A stretch of DNA of 64,000 nt. It comes from an uncultured Collinsella sp. (GTDB lineage: Bacteria; Actinomycetota; Coriobacteriia; Coriobacteriales; Coriobacteriaceae). The position numbers were made by a program, and so were the translations under genes. The notes below the pieces were generated by a model, which ran no database searches, was not told the origin of the DNA, and saw only the letters and a program-made list of their open reading frames with translations. This document shows positions 43,464 to 52,974 of the stretch, one piece after another (the first letter of the stretch is position 1; each line of letters begins with the position of its first letter). The stretch lies in assembly GCA_902465265.1 (NCBI GenBank), contig CABQMF010000006.1, forward strand, positions 1 through 64,000, in the 5' to 3' direction.

Positions 43464-46400
43464 GTGTATCTCAAGTCCCTCACGCTCAAGGGGTTCAAGT
43501 CGTTTGCCGACCGCGCCCATATGACGTTTGAGCCGGGCCTGACCGTTATCGTCGGTCCCAACGGCTCGGGAAAATCGAACATCTCCGACTCGATTCTGTG
43601 GGTCCTGGGCGAGCAGAGCGCCAAGCAGCTGCGCGGCCAGGCCATGGAAGACGTCATCTTCTCGGGCTCGTCGGCGCGCAAGCCGGTGGGTGTGGCCGAG
43701 GTCACGCTGGTGCTCGACAACTCGGACCATCTGCTTCCCGTCGACTTTGACGAGGTGGCCATCACCCGCCGCATGTATCGCTCGGGCGAAAGCGAGTACC
43801 TCATCAACTCGAGCCCGTGCCGCCTGATGGACATCCAGGACATCCTGCACGACTCGGGCCTGGGCAAGGATACGCATTCCATCATCAGCCAGGGCAAGCT
43901 CGACGCCATTTTGCAGAGCCGTCCCGAGGAGCGCCGTGCCCTCATTGAGGAGGCCGCCGGCATCTCCAAGCACAAGCGCCGCAAGGAGCGTGCGCTCAAA
44001 AAGATCAAGTCGATGGACGAGCACCTGACCCGTGCCCGCGATATCAACAAGGAAATCGCCCGTCAGCTGCGACCGCTGGAGCGTCAGGTCGATCGCGCGC
44101 GCAAGTACAAAGAGCTGTCCTCGCGCGCGAACGAGCTTACGCAGATGCTGGCAGTCGATGAGCTCCGTTCGCTGCAATCGCAGTGGAACGACCTGGAGAG
44201 TCGCTCTAAGGAGGGCGCCGCCGAGCTGGAGCTCGCGCAGTACCGCTTGGGTGAGAAAGAGCGCGAGCTCGAGAAGCTCCAGGTCATGCTCGAGGAAAAG
44301 GGCCTGTTTGTAGGAGACTTGGGCGAGCAGCGCCGCCATATGCAAGATGTGGTCGGTCGCATTAACTCCGACATGCGTCTGCTCGAGGAAAAGGGCCATA
44401 ACATGGTGTCGCGCCTGTCCGACATGCGCGGTCAGATCTCGGGCTCCGAGCATCAGCGCCGTCGCGTGGTCGAGGAGCTCGAGGATGCGCGCGCCCAGCT
44501 CGAGGAAGTGACCGGCGCGCATATGCAGGCCCAGGAGGACGTTGACGCCGCTGGACCTGCCGCCGCCGAGCTTCACGAACGCCGCGTGGCGCTCGATGCG
44601 CAGATTTCGCAGCTTACGCGCGAGCAGCGCGATGTGCAGCGCGTTGCCGATAATGCTGCGCTCGAGCTCGCCAAGGTAAAGGATTCGCTTTCCAATGCCG
44701 AGGTCGAGGACAACATGTATGCCTCGCGCCTGGAGCAGATCGACGAGCAGCTCGAGGAGGTCACGGCATCGCTTGAGAGCCGCCGCAACCGTGCTGAGGA
44801 GCTTGAGAGCGCCCTTGAGGCGGCTCGTCGGGCCCAGAGCGATGCGCGCGAGGCCACTGAGGTCGCCCGTGCAGCCCTTAAGGACTTGCGTAATCGCGAG
44901 AGCGAGGCGCGCAACAAGCTGTCCGAGGTGCGCTCGGAGCTCGCGAGCCAAAAGAAGCTCGATGCTCGCATGGCCGACAGCTCGCCGCTCGTAAGCCGCC
45001 TGGTGCGCGCGCTGGGCGACGATGTTTCGGGCCGTCTGGGCGATGTGCTCGAGGCACCGCGTGAGCTTGAAGGCCTGGTTGAGCAGCTGCTCGCCGGCGA
45101 TATCGATGCCCTGTTGTTCGATAACGGTGCCGCACTTGAGCGTGCCGGTCGCGCTGCCCTGGACCAGAAGAAGGCCTCGGGTGAGGCGCTTCTGGTGGCG
45201 CGCAGTGTGAGCGGCTCTGCGGCCGCCGAGGGTGCCGCCGGTACCCGTCTTGTTGATCGCCTGTCCGTGCGTGCGGGCTACGGTCCGGTCGTCGAGGCAT
45301 TGCTCGGCGGCTATTACGTGGTCGATGACTTGCCTTGTGCGCTTTCCGCGCCGGTCGTTGACGGCGTGACCTATGTGACTCCCGATGGCGCACGCGTTGC
45401 CTGCGGCGGCCTGGTTCGCGTGGGGCTTGATGCCGGCGAGGCTTCGGGTGCTCTGGAGCGTAAGCGTCGTATCCGCGAGCTGGAGGGCCTGGAGCCCGAT
45501 CTTGCTGCCGCGTTTGAGCATGTTTCTGATCAGGTCGTCGAGGCCAATGCGGCCGTCGAGGGGGCGCGCGCCGCCGAGGGCGATGCCGCCGGCGAGATTG
45601 CCCGTCTTGAGGGCGAGCGCCGCTCGCTGCTGTCCGAGATCGGCCGCCTGGAGCAGAGTGCCAACAATGCCGAGGTCGAGCGCGTGCGCATTTCCAAGCG
45701 CCGCGAGCAGGCCGCAGAGGCCGTTCGTGCCGCACGTCCGCGCGTGGACGAGCTCACCCGTTCGCGTGACGAGTCCCGTGCGCAGGCGAGCGACCTAGGC
45801 TTGCAGATTGCCGAGGCCAATGATGAGCTCGATCGCGTGCGTCGCGACGATTCCGAGGCCGCCGGCAAGCTCGCCGACGCCAAGGTGCGCCTGGCTCAGA
45901 CGAGCGAGCGTCTTCGTTCTCTGAGGGGCCGCGTGCCCGACCTGGAGCATCGCCTGGAGGGCATCGACCGCCGTATCCGCGGAACACGCCAGGCCTCGCG
46001 CTCGCTCGAGCTGCTGCGCCTTCGCGTCGATCCCATGCACGAGCGTTATTCTGCCCTGTTGGAGCGCGCCTCGGACTGGGCTGCGCGCCTGCGCGATCAG
46101 GCTTCGCTCGAGGAAGCGGACTCGGCTTCGCTTAAGAAGACCATCGAGGACGCCAAGACCGAGGTCGCCCGCGCCAAAGAGAGGGTCGATGCTGCCGCCA
46201 CGACGCAAAATGAGTTCAAGGTGGCGCGCGGCAAGCTCGAGGTGCAGGTCGAGGCTGCCATCAAGGCCATCACCGCTGACGGTACCACGGTGCTCGAGGA
46301 AGCGCTCATGCTGCCGGCGCCCACCGATCGCGACGCCGCCGAGCGCGAGCTTAACCAGCTCGTGCGCCAGATCAACAATCTGGGTCCTGTGAACCAGGTT

Positions 46401-47000
46401 GCCATGGAGGAATACGAGCAGCTCAAGCGCCGTGCCGATTACATCGAGGAACAACTCGCCGATTTGGAGAGCGCGCGCAAGGCACTCACCAAGATCACCG
46501 TTGCCATCGACCGTAAGATGCGCAAAGCCTTCCTGGTGACCTTTGAGAAGGTCGATGCGAACTTCCGCGAGATCTTCGCCATGCTCTTCCCGGGCGGTCA
46601 GGCTCACCTTGAGATGACCGATCCCGAGCGTCCGGCCGAGACGGGCATCGAGGTCGTGGCGCAGCCTCGCGGCAAGCGTATCACCAAGATGATGCTCATG
46701 TCGGGTGGCGAGAAGAGCCTGACGGCGCTTGCCCTGCTCTTTGCCGTATACCGCACGCGCACGGTGCCGTTCTATGTGCTGGACGAGGTCGAGGCGGCGC
46801 TCGACGACGCCAACTTGTCCAAGCTCATCGGCGCCCTCGATGTGCTGCGTTCCGATACGCAGCTCTTGGTAATCTCGCATCAGCGCCGTACTATGGAGGA
46901 TGCTGACGTTCTCTACGGCGTTTCGATGCAAGCCGACGGCGTCAGTCGCGTCGTCTCGCAAAAACTCGATCGCGAAACCGGAAAGGTCGTGAATGCATAA
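43464..47000 (+). CDS. smc: Chromosome segregation protein SMC
   Basis: 1178-residue structural ATPase of chromosome condensation. Walker A GPNGSGKSN (31-39), two long coiled coils (~165-480 and ~670-1000) around a hinge at ~500-650, signature LMSGGEKSLTALALL and Walker B FYVLDEVEAALDDAN. GTG 43464. Its stop overlaps ftsY by one base; rnc-smc-ftsY-ffh is a conserved order. Confidence 0.96.
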   Translation: MYLKSLTLKGFKSFADRAHMTFEPGLTVIVGPNGSGKSNISDSILWVLGEQSAKQLRGQAMEDVIFSGSSARKPVGVAEVTLVLDNSDHLLPVDFDEVAITRRMYRSGESEYLINSSPCRLMDIQDILHDSGLGKDTHSIISQGKLDAILQSRPEERRALIEEAAGISKHKRRKERALKKIKSMDEHLTRARDINKEIARQLRPLERQVDRARKYKELSSRANELTQMLAVDELRSLQSQWNDLESRSKEGAAELELAQYRLGEKERELEKLQVMLEEKGLFVGDLGEQRRHMQDVVGRINSDMRLLEEKGHNMVSRLSDMRGQISGSEHQRRRVVEELEDARAQLEEVTGAHMQAQEDVDAAGPAAAELHERRVALDAQISQLTREQRDVQRVADNAALELAKVKDSLSNAEVEDNMYASRLEQIDEQLEEVTASLESRRNRAEELESALEAARRAQSDAREATEVARAALKDLRNRESEARNKLSEVRSELASQKKLDARMADSSPLVSRLVRALGDDVSGRLGDVLEAPRELEGLVEQLLAGDIDALLFDNGAALERAGRAALDQKKASGEALLVARSVSGSAAAEGAAGTRLVDRLSVRAGYGPVVEALLGGYYVVDDLPCALSAPVVDGVTYVTPDGARVACGGLVRVGLDAGEASGALERKRRIRELEGLEPDLAAAFEHVSDQVVEANAAVEGARAAEGDAAGEIARLEGERRSLLSEIGRLEQSANNAEVERVRISKRREQAAEAVRAARPRVDELTRSRDESRAQASDLGLQIAEANDELDRVRRDDSEAAGKLADAKVRLAQTSERLRSLRGRVPDLEHRLEGIDRRIRGTRQASRSLELLRLRVDPMHERYSALLERASDWAARLRDQASLEEADSASLKKTIEDAKTEVARAKERVDAAATTQNEFKVARGKLEVQVEAAIKAITADGTTVLEEALMLPAPTDRDAAERELNQLVRQINNLGPVNQVAMEEYEQLKRRADYIEEQLADLESARKALTKITVAIDRKMRKAFLVTFEKVDANFREIFAMLFPGGQAHLEMTDPERPAETGIEVVAQPRGKRITKMMLMSGGEKSLTALALLFAVYRTRTVPFYVLDEVEAALDDANLSKLIGALDVLRSDTQLLVISHQRRTMEDADVLYGVSMQADGVSRVVSQKLDRETGKVVNA

Positions 47001-47917
47001 TGGGATTCTTTGACGCACTCTCGCGCGGACTTGAGCGCAGCCGCGAGGCCCTTAACGAGGTCTTCTACTTTGGCGGTGAGGTCGACGAGGATTTTTGGGA
47101 GGACCTTGAGGACACCCTCGTTATGGGTGACATGGGTGCCGAGGTCGCCATTCAAGTCTCCGATGACCTGCGTGATGCCGCTGCCAAGAAGAACCTCAAG
47201 ACCGCCCCGCAGCTTCGCCGCGCCCTGGCCGAGCAGCTCGAGGGCCATTTTGTGCCTGTTGAGCGTGACCCGTTTTCCGATACGCCGAGCTGTGTGCTGT
47301 TTGTCGGCATCAACGGCGCCGGCAAGACCACCACGGTCGGCAAGATTGCGAGCGCCATGGCCGCCCGCGGCAAGAACGTGGTGATCGGTTCGGCCGACAC
47401 CTTCCGCGCCGCCGCCATCGAGCAGCTCGATGTGTGGGGCCAGCGTGCCGGCGTTCCCGTCATCAAGCGTGACCGCGGCTCCGATCCTGCGAGCGTGTGC
47501 TATGACGTGCTCGACGAGGCCGATAAGCGCGGCAGCGACCTGGTGCTCATCGATACCGCCGGTCGTCTGCACACGAGCCCCGAGCTCATGCGCGAGCTCG
47601 CCAAGGTGGTCAATGTGACCCGTAAGCGCGCCGCCAATATGGCCGCCGGCCCCATGCCGGTCTCGGTCGTGCTTGTGATCGATGCCGCCACTGGTCAGAA
47701 CGGTCTGAACCAGGCGTTCGAGTTTAACGAGGCGCTGGGCCTGGACGGTATTATCATGACTAAGCTCGACGGCACGGCTAAGGGCGGTATCGCCATGGCC
47801 GTGGCCGAGAAGCTCAAGCTCCCGATCCTGCGCATCGGCGTGGGCGAGCAGGTCGATGACCTGCAGGAGTTTAACGCCAAAGATTTCTGCCGCGCCCTGG
47901 TGGGCGAGTCCAACTAA
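47000..47917 (+). CDS. ftsY: Signal recognition particle receptor FtsY
   Basis: 305 residues; the membrane receptor for SRP-ribosome complexes. NG domain only, with almost no acidic A domain: GINGAGKTTTVGKIA, DTFRAAAIEQL, DTAGRLHT and TKLDGTAKGG. ATG 47000 in a TAATG overlap with smc. Confidence 0.95.
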   Translation: MGFFDALSRGLERSREALNEVFYFGGEVDEDFWEDLEDTLVMGDMGAEVAIQVSDDLRDAAAKKNLKTAPQLRRALAEQLEGHFVPVERDPFSDTPSCVLFVGINGAGKTTTVGKIASAMAARGKNVVIGSADTFRAAAIEQLDVWGQRAGVPVIKRDRGSDPASVCYDVLDEADKRGSDLVLIDTAGRLHTSPELMRELAKVVNVTRKRAANMAAGPMPVSVVLVIDAATGQNGLNQAFEFNEALGLDGIIMTKLDGTAKGGIAMAVAEKLKLPILRIGVGEQVDDLQEFNAKDFCRALVGESN

Positions 47918-47927
47918 GGAGTAACCA

Positions 47928-49403
47928 GTGTTTGATTCCCTGAGCGATCGCCTCAACGACACATTTGACCGCCTGCGCGGTAAGGGTAAGCTGACCGAGG
48001 CCGATATTACTTCGGCCATGCGCGATATTCGCATGGCGCTGCTCGAGGCCGACGTTAACTTTAAGGTCGTCAAGGAGTTCGTTGCCAAGACCAAGGAGCG
48101 CTGCATGACCGCCGAGGTCATGGAGTCGCTGTCGCCGGCACAAAACGTCGTCAAGATTGTGCTCGACGAGCTCACCGAGATGCTCGGCTCAACCGAGAGC
48201 AAGCTCGTCTTTAGCAACCGCATTCCCAATGTCATCATGCTCGTGGGCCTGCAGGGCTCCGGTAAGACCACGGCGGCCGTAAAGCTGGCCTACCTGCTCA
48301 AGAAGCAGGGCCGCTCGCCGCTTCTCGCCGCGTGCGACGTCTACCGTCCCGCCGCCGCCGATCAGCTGGCCACACTCGGTGGCGAGATCGGCGTACCGGT
48401 CTTCCGCGGCGACGGTGCGCACCCGGTCGACATCGCCAAGGGCGCCATCCAGGAGGCCGTTGACCACCTGCGCGACGTGGTCATCGTCGATACCGCTGGT
48501 CGTCTTCAGATCGACGAGCAGATGATGCAGGAGGCCGTCGACATCAAGAAGGCCGTCAAGCCCGACCAGGTGCTGATGGTCGTCGATGCCATGACCGGCC
48601 AGGATATCGTCAACGTCGTCTCGACGTTTGCAGAGCGTACCGACTTTGACGGCGTGATCATCTCCAAGCTCGACGGCGATGCTCGTGGCGGCGGCGCACT
48701 TTCGGTGCGTCAGGTGACCGGCAAGCCCATCAAGTTTGTGAGCATGGGCGAGAAGCCCGATTCGCTGGAGCCGTTCTATCCCGATCGCATGGCCAAGCGC
48801 ATTCTGGGCATGGGCGATGTCGTAGGTATTATCGAGAAGGCCCAGGAGGCAGCCGATGCAGAGCAGCTCGAGGCTGCCGAGCGTATGCTGCGCGAGGGCT
48901 TCACCATGAACGACATGCTCGACCAGATGAAGGCCGTCAAAAAGATGGGCGGCATGAAGGGCATCCTTGGCATGCTCCCCGGCGGTCAGCGCGCGCTCAA
49001 TCAGATGGGCGGCAACCTGGATGAGGGCATCTTCGATAAGAACGAGGCCATCATCATGTCGATGACCAAGGAGGAGCGCCTGCGTCCCTCCATCATCAAC
49101 GGCCAGCGCCGCGCGCGTATCGCCAAGGGCGCCGGCGTAACCCCCACCGAGGTCAACAGCCTTATGAAGCAGTGGGGCGAGATGAATAAGATGATGGGCC
49201 GCATGCGCACGATGGCCAATCAGGCACAGGCTGGTGGCAAGAAGGGCAAGAAGGGTAAGAAGGGCAAGAAGATGCGCATGCCCAATATTCCCGGTCTGGA
49301 TGCCATGGGTCTGGGCGGCATGGGCGGCCTGGGTACGGGCGGTCCCAAGTCCGATATGGACCTGCTGCGCCAGATGGAAGCGCAGATGCGCAATAAGAAA
49401 TAG
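47928..49403 (+). CDS. ffh: Signal recognition particle protein Ffh
   Basis: 491 residues. N domain, G domain (GLQGSGKTTAAVKLA, DTAGRLQID, SKLDGDARGGGAL) and a Met-rich M domain that binds signal sequences and SRP RNA (KMGGMKGILGMLPGG). A Lys/Gly run (~435-445) and Gly/Met-rich tail close the protein. GTG 47928. The SRP RNA gene was not seen in this window. Confidence 0.96.
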   Translation: MFDSLSDRLNDTFDRLRGKGKLTEADITSAMRDIRMALLEADVNFKVVKEFVAKTKERCMTAEVMESLSPAQNVVKIVLDELTEMLGSTESKLVFSNRIPNVIMLVGLQGSGKTTAAVKLAYLLKKQGRSPLLAACDVYRPAAADQLATLGGEIGVPVFRGDGAHPVDIAKGAIQEAVDHLRDVVIVDTAGRLQIDEQMMQEAVDIKKAVKPDQVLMVVDAMTGQDIVNVVSTFAERTDFDGVIISKLDGDARGGGALSVRQVTGKPIKFVSMGEKPDSLEPFYPDRMAKRILGMGDVVGIIEKAQEAADAEQLEAAERMLREGFTMNDMLDQMKAVKKMGGMKGILGMLPGGQRALNQMGGNLDEGIFDKNEAIIMSMTKEERLRPSIINGQRRARIAKGAGVTPTEVNSLMKQWGEMNKMMGRMRTMANQAQAGGKKGKKGKKGKKMRMPNIPGLDAMGLGGMGGLGTGGPKSDMDLLRQMEAQMRNKK

Positions 49404-49428
49404 GGCTGTAATTCCAGCTTGATATGGC

Positions 49429-49460
49429 AAAGGCCACTCGGAAGCTACCGGGTGGCCTTT
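49429..49460 (+). terminator. Terminator after ffh
   Basis: Perfect 13-bp stem (49429-49441 with 49448-49460), closes the smc-ftsY-ffh transcript. Confidence 0.82.
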
Positions 49461-49523
49461 GTTGTTGGCTTTGATTGTTGGGTTGCGCTTAGCGTCGCAC
49501 CCCGAGCTCGCGGTGCCGTGCCG

Positions 49524-50282
49524 TTAGTGGCAGCCGCAGCCCTCGTGGCCCCCGTGCTCGCGATGACCGTGGCAGCTGCAGGACTCGCCATGTTCGTGGG
49601 CGTGGTCATGGCCGTGGCAGCCGCACGTGGCCTCGCCGTTCTGTGCGAGCGTGCCGGCGATAAGGGCCTCGACGCAGGCGTCGCAGCTGCCCTGGGCACC
49701 TGCGTATACCGTGATGCCGGCTTGGGCAAGCGCGTTGATAGCGCCACCGCCGATGCCGCCGCAGATGAGCGTGTCCACGCCGCCGTTGGCGAGCAGGCCC
49801 GCAAGGGCACCGTGGCCGGTGCCGCCGGTGCCCACGACCTGCTCGTTGAGCACCTTGCCGTCCTGAATGTCGTAGATTTTGAACTGCTCGCTGCGGCCAA
49901 AGTGCATAAAGATGTTGCCGTTGTCGTACGTGGTTGCCACCCTCATGGTGTCGACCTCCTTTGCTGGCCATACGGCCGTCGCTGTGGTGATGGGGGAGTA
50001 CGCGATATTGCCGCCTTCGATGATGAGCGCCCGTCCGTTGACCAGCGCGTTTGCCACCTTGCGATGCGCGCGGCTGCTAATTGCCGCCACCGTGGCGCGC
50101 GCGATGCCCATCTGCTGTGCGACTGCCTCTTGGTTAAGGCCTTCCAGGTCGCACAGGCGCAGCACCTCGAGTTCGTCGATCGTCATGTCGATGTCGTCTC
50201 CGCTGGCTAGGCCGTCAGGGGTAAAGCCGCGGTATTCGGGGATGATCCCGACGCGGCGCAGTTTCTCGCGTCTTCCTGCCAT
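49524..50282 (-). CDS. DUF134 helix-turn-helix fused to a NifX/NifB-type domain with His/Cys tail
   Basis: 252 residues. The N-terminal ~95 form DUF134, a sigma-70-region-4-like DNA-binding domain (DIDMTIDELEVLRLCDLEGL; EAVAQQMGIARATVAAI). Residues ~105-210 form a dinitrogenase iron-molybdenum cofactor-binding domain (MRVATTYDNGNIFMHFG; GGTGHGALAGLLANGG). The C-terminal ~40 residues are rich in His and Cys (CGCHGHDHAHEHG, HEGCGCH) and look like a metal-binding tail. ATG at 50282 has AAGGAG 5 bases upstream. The two domains are often separate genes. A metal- or cluster-responsive regulator is the likeliest reading; no nif genes are near. Confidence 0.82.
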   Translation of the reverse strand: MAGRREKLRRVGIIPEYRGFTPDGLASGDDIDMTIDELEVLRLCDLEGLNQEAVAQQMGIARATVAAISSRAHRKVANALVNGRALIIEGGNIAYSPITTATAVWPAKEVDTMRVATTYDNGNIFMHFGRSEQFKIYDIQDGKVLNEQVVGTGGTGHGALAGLLANGGVDTLICGGIGGGAINALAQAGITVYAGAQGSCDACVEALIAGTLAQNGEATCGCHGHDHAHEHGESCSCHGHREHGGHEGCGCH

Positions 50283-50296
50283 GCGCACTCCTTATC

Positions 50297-50363
50297 TGAT
50301 ATATGTCAACAATAGAATAGCGAACGCGCAGATTTGCGCAAGGAATTTCTGGCATATGTCAGA
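50297..50363. promoter_or_regulatory. Candidate operator pair upstream of the DUF134 gene
   Basis: TGATATATGTCA (50297-50308) and TGGCATATGTCA (50350-50361) share ATATGTCA, 53 bases apart, about five helical turns. The second sits in a near-palindrome TCTGGCATATGTCAGA (50348-50363). They lie just upstream of the DUF134 gene and before thyA on the other strand. Confidence 0.55.
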
Positions 50364-50449
50364 AAACGAGGGGCTTATGTTTGGGCTGTGGGGCCGCGTG
50401 CGCCTGGGCTACAATGAATCTCGCTTGTAGGCGACTGACAGGAGGGTCA

Positions 50450-51298
50450 ATGAGCAAAGCTGATCAACAGTTTGTAACCATGTGCCGCGATATCTTGGAC
50501 CATGGCACCACGACCGAGGGCCAAAAGGTCCGCCCGGTGTGGGAGGACGGCACCCCTGCCTATACCATTAAAAACTTTGGCGTCACGGCACGCTACGACC
50601 TGCGTGAGGAGTTCCCTGCGCTCACGCTGCGTCGTACAGCCCTCAAATCTGCCATGGACGAGATCCTATGGATCTATCAAAAGAAGTCCAATAACGTACA
50701 TGACCTCAACAGCCATATTTGGGATGAGTGGGCCGACGAGACCGGCTCTATCGGCAAGGCCTACGGGTATCAGATTGGGCAGAAGAGCCATTACGCCGAG
50801 GGTGACTTTGACCAGATGGACCGCGTGCTGTACGACCTCAAGCACACGCCGTACAGCCGTCGCATTATGACGAACACCTATGTGTTTAGCGACCTGTCCG
50901 AGATGCACCTGTATCCGTGCGCCTACAGCGTGACCTATAACGTCACGCAGCGTCCGCAGGATGACAAGCCGACGCTCAACATGATTCTCAACCAGCGTAG
51001 CCAGGACATTTTGGCCGCGAACAATTGGAATGTGTGCCAGTACGCCATTTTGCTGATGATGGTCGCGCAGTCGGTCGATATGATCGCTGGCGAGCTGCTG
51101 CACGTGATTGCCGATGCCCACATTTACGACCGTCATGTCGATATCATCCGCGAACTTATCGAGCGTCCGCAGTTTGCGGCTCCTAAGGTAACGCTCAACC
51201 CCGATGTGCATGATTTCTACGCGTTTACGACCGATGACCTGATCGTTGAGGGCTATGAGCACGGCCCTCAGGTCAAGAACATCCCCATTGCGGTGTAG
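50450..51298 (+). CDS. thyA: Thymidylate synthase
   Basis: 282 residues; methylates dUMP to dTMP with methylene-tetrahydrofolate. The catalytic cysteine is C157 in HLYPCAYSV (usually PPCH in E. coli), with SRRIMTNTYVFSD before it and the folate/dUMP residues ILNQRSQDI and DAHIYDRHVD after. ATG 50450 with GGAGGG upstream; longer open frame unsupported. A -10-like TACAAT lies at 50411-50416. folA follows, closing the folate cycle. Confidence 0.94.
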   Translation: MSKADQQFVTMCRDILDHGTTTEGQKVRPVWEDGTPAYTIKNFGVTARYDLREEFPALTLRRTALKSAMDEILWIYQKKSNNVHDLNSHIWDEWADETGSIGKAYGYQIGQKSHYAEGDFDQMDRVLYDLKHTPYSRRIMTNTYVFSDLSEMHLYPCAYSVTYNVTQRPQDDKPTLNMILNQRSQDILAANNWNVCQYAILLMMVAQSVDMIAGELLHVIADAHIYDRHVDIIRELIERPQFAAPKVTLNPDVHDFYAFTTDDLIVEGYEHGPQVKNIPIAV

Positions 51299-51307
51299 GT
51301 GACGCGT

Positions 51308-51826
51308 ATGACGTGTAAGCTTTCTGCCATTGTCGCCGTGTGCGATGACTGGGGTATTGGGTGCGAGGGCGACATGGTGGTGTCCAACCGTGCCGACATG
51401 CGTCATTTTGTGGCATGCACCAAAGGTTGCCCGGTCATTATGGGGCGCAAGACGCTGTTGAGTTTTCCCGGCGGACGACCGCTCAAGAATCGCCGCAACA
51501 TTGTGCTCACGCGCGACGAGGGCTTTGCACCCGAGGGCGTTGACGTGGTGCATAGCGTTGACGAGGCCTTGGCCGCCGTGGCAGATGAGCCCGTTGCGTG
51601 GGTGATTGGCGGCGGCGAGGTGTATCGGCAGTTTTTGCCGTATTGCGCCGAGGCCGAGGTTACACATAACCATTGCGTGCATGACGTGGATACGTACTTT
51701 CCCAATCTGGATGCCGATCCCGCGTGGGAGATTGCGCGGCGTGGCGGTGTTGCCACGATTGCCTCGGGCGAGGGCGATGAGGGCCTCAAATATGAGTTCG
51801 TGACGTATCGTCGCGTTGAGGCGTAA
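51308..51826 (+). CDS. folA: Dihydrofolate reductase
   Basis: 172 residues. LSAIVAVCDDWGIG (N-terminal strand), VIMGRKTLLSF, NIVLTRD and AWVIGGGEVYRQFLP match DHFR. It regenerates the tetrahydrofolate used up by ThyA, whose gene ends 9 bases upstream. ATG 51308 with AGGTG 7 bases before it is preferred over GTG 51299. Confidence 0.94.
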   Translation: MTCKLSAIVAVCDDWGIGCEGDMVVSNRADMRHFVACTKGCPVIMGRKTLLSFPGGRPLKNRRNIVLTRDEGFAPEGVDVVHSVDEALAAVADEPVAWVIGGGEVYRQFLPYCAEAEVTHNHCVHDVDTYFPNLDADPAWEIARRGGVATIASGEGDEGLKYEFVTYRRVEA

Positions 51827-51935
51827 ATCGTCTGGCGTGAACGGTATCATCGGGTTGATTGAATGCATGGGGCGGCGCTTAGCGTCGCCTCGTTTGGTAT
51901 AGATGTGCTGTAAAGAAGGGTGCGGGCTGGCTGCT

Positions 51936-52850
51936 ATGACTGATGCCGTTGAGGTGCTGCGAATCGATTCGCTCGAGGACGAGCGGCTCGATGCCTACGT
52001 GCGACTGACCGAGCGCGAGCTTCGCTGCGTGCTGGAGCCGCAGAAGGGCATTTTTATCGCCGAGAGTGCCAAGGTCATCGAGCGTGCGGTTCGCGCCGGA
52101 TACCAGCCGGTGAGCTTTCTTTTGGGCGAACGCTGGCTCGACCAGATGGTGCCGCTGTTTGAGCGCCTGGTTGTGCGCGAGGGCGCGGGTCCGGTTCCTG
52201 TGTTCGTTGCCTCCATGGAGCTCATGGAGCAGCTGACGGGCTTCAATGTGACGCGCGGTGCGCTCGCGGCATTCCGTCGTCCACGTCAGATTCCGGTTGA
52301 TGAGTTCTTGGACGGCGTCGTTGAGGCGGCGGGAGAGCGCCCGGTGCGCGTATGCGTGCTCGAGGGTATTGTCGACCACACCAACGTCGGCGCGATTTTC
52401 CGCTCGGCGGCTGCGCTGAATGTTGATGGCATTTTGGTAAGTCCCACGTGCTGCGATCCGCTGTACCGTCGCTCGGCCCGCGTGAGCATGGGCACGGTGT
52501 TCCAGGTGCCCTGGACACGCATTGGCAGCGAGGCGCGCGTATGGCCGCATGATGGGCTGGCGGCGCTACACGATGCCGGCTTTTCGTGTGCCGCCATGGC
52601 GTTGACGGACGATTCCGTTTCGCTTGACGATCCTGTGCTGCAGAAGATTGATCGCTTGGCGATTTTTATGGGAACCGAGGGCGCCGGCTTGGGCGCCAAG
52701 ACCATTGCGGGCTGCGACCGCGCCGTGCGTATTCCGATGGCACATGGGGTCGATTCGCTCAACGTGGCCGCGGCAAGTGCTGTCGCCTTTTGGCAGCTGT
52801 GCCCGCATGTGAGCAACGAGTACCACTACCAGCCGGGGCTGTATCACTAG
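51936..52850 (+). CDS. SpoU/TrmH-family RNA 2'-O-methyltransferase
   Basis: 304 residues. N-terminal substrate-binding domain (IFIAESAKVIERAV) and a SPOUT knot domain with all three motifs: NVGAIFRSAAALNVDG, FMGTEGAGL and IPMAHGVDSLNVAAASAVA. Target nucleotide cannot be read from sequence; both rRNA (RlmB-like) and tRNA targets occur in the family. ATG 51936 chosen; ATG 51903 would add 11 residues, and neither has a clear ribosome site. Confidence 0.88.
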   Translation: MTDAVEVLRIDSLEDERLDAYVRLTERELRCVLEPQKGIFIAESAKVIERAVRAGYQPVSFLLGERWLDQMVPLFERLVVREGAGPVPVFVASMELMEQLTGFNVTRGALAAFRRPRQIPVDEFLDGVVEAAGERPVRVCVLEGIVDHTNVGAIFRSAAALNVDGILVSPTCCDPLYRRSARVSMGTVFQVPWTRIGSEARVWPHDGLAALHDAGFSCAAMALTDDSVSLDDPVLQKIDRLAIFMGTEGAGLGAKTIAGCDRAVRIPMAHGVDSLNVAAASAVAFWQLCPHVSNEYHYQPGLYH

Positions 52851-52974
52851 CGGGGTGCTCTCGAGCTTTGCCGCCGGGGGTGTTTTCCGCTGCCTTCGGT
52901 CGGTGTTAAGCTGATAATGGCTTTGCCGTTCAATTGACGTTTTGTTGTTTGACGTACGCTTGTGGGGAGGGCGT

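Noticed and set aside
49419..50210. 263-codon plus-strand ORF across the DUF134 gene
   Set aside because: It is antisense to a protein with two recognised domains and has a repetitive Ala/Val composition.
51841..51902. Hairpin near the methyltransferase start as a regulator
   Set aside because: The GGCGGCG/CGTCGCC stem has a mismatch and no tail; it is within what chance gives at this GC content.
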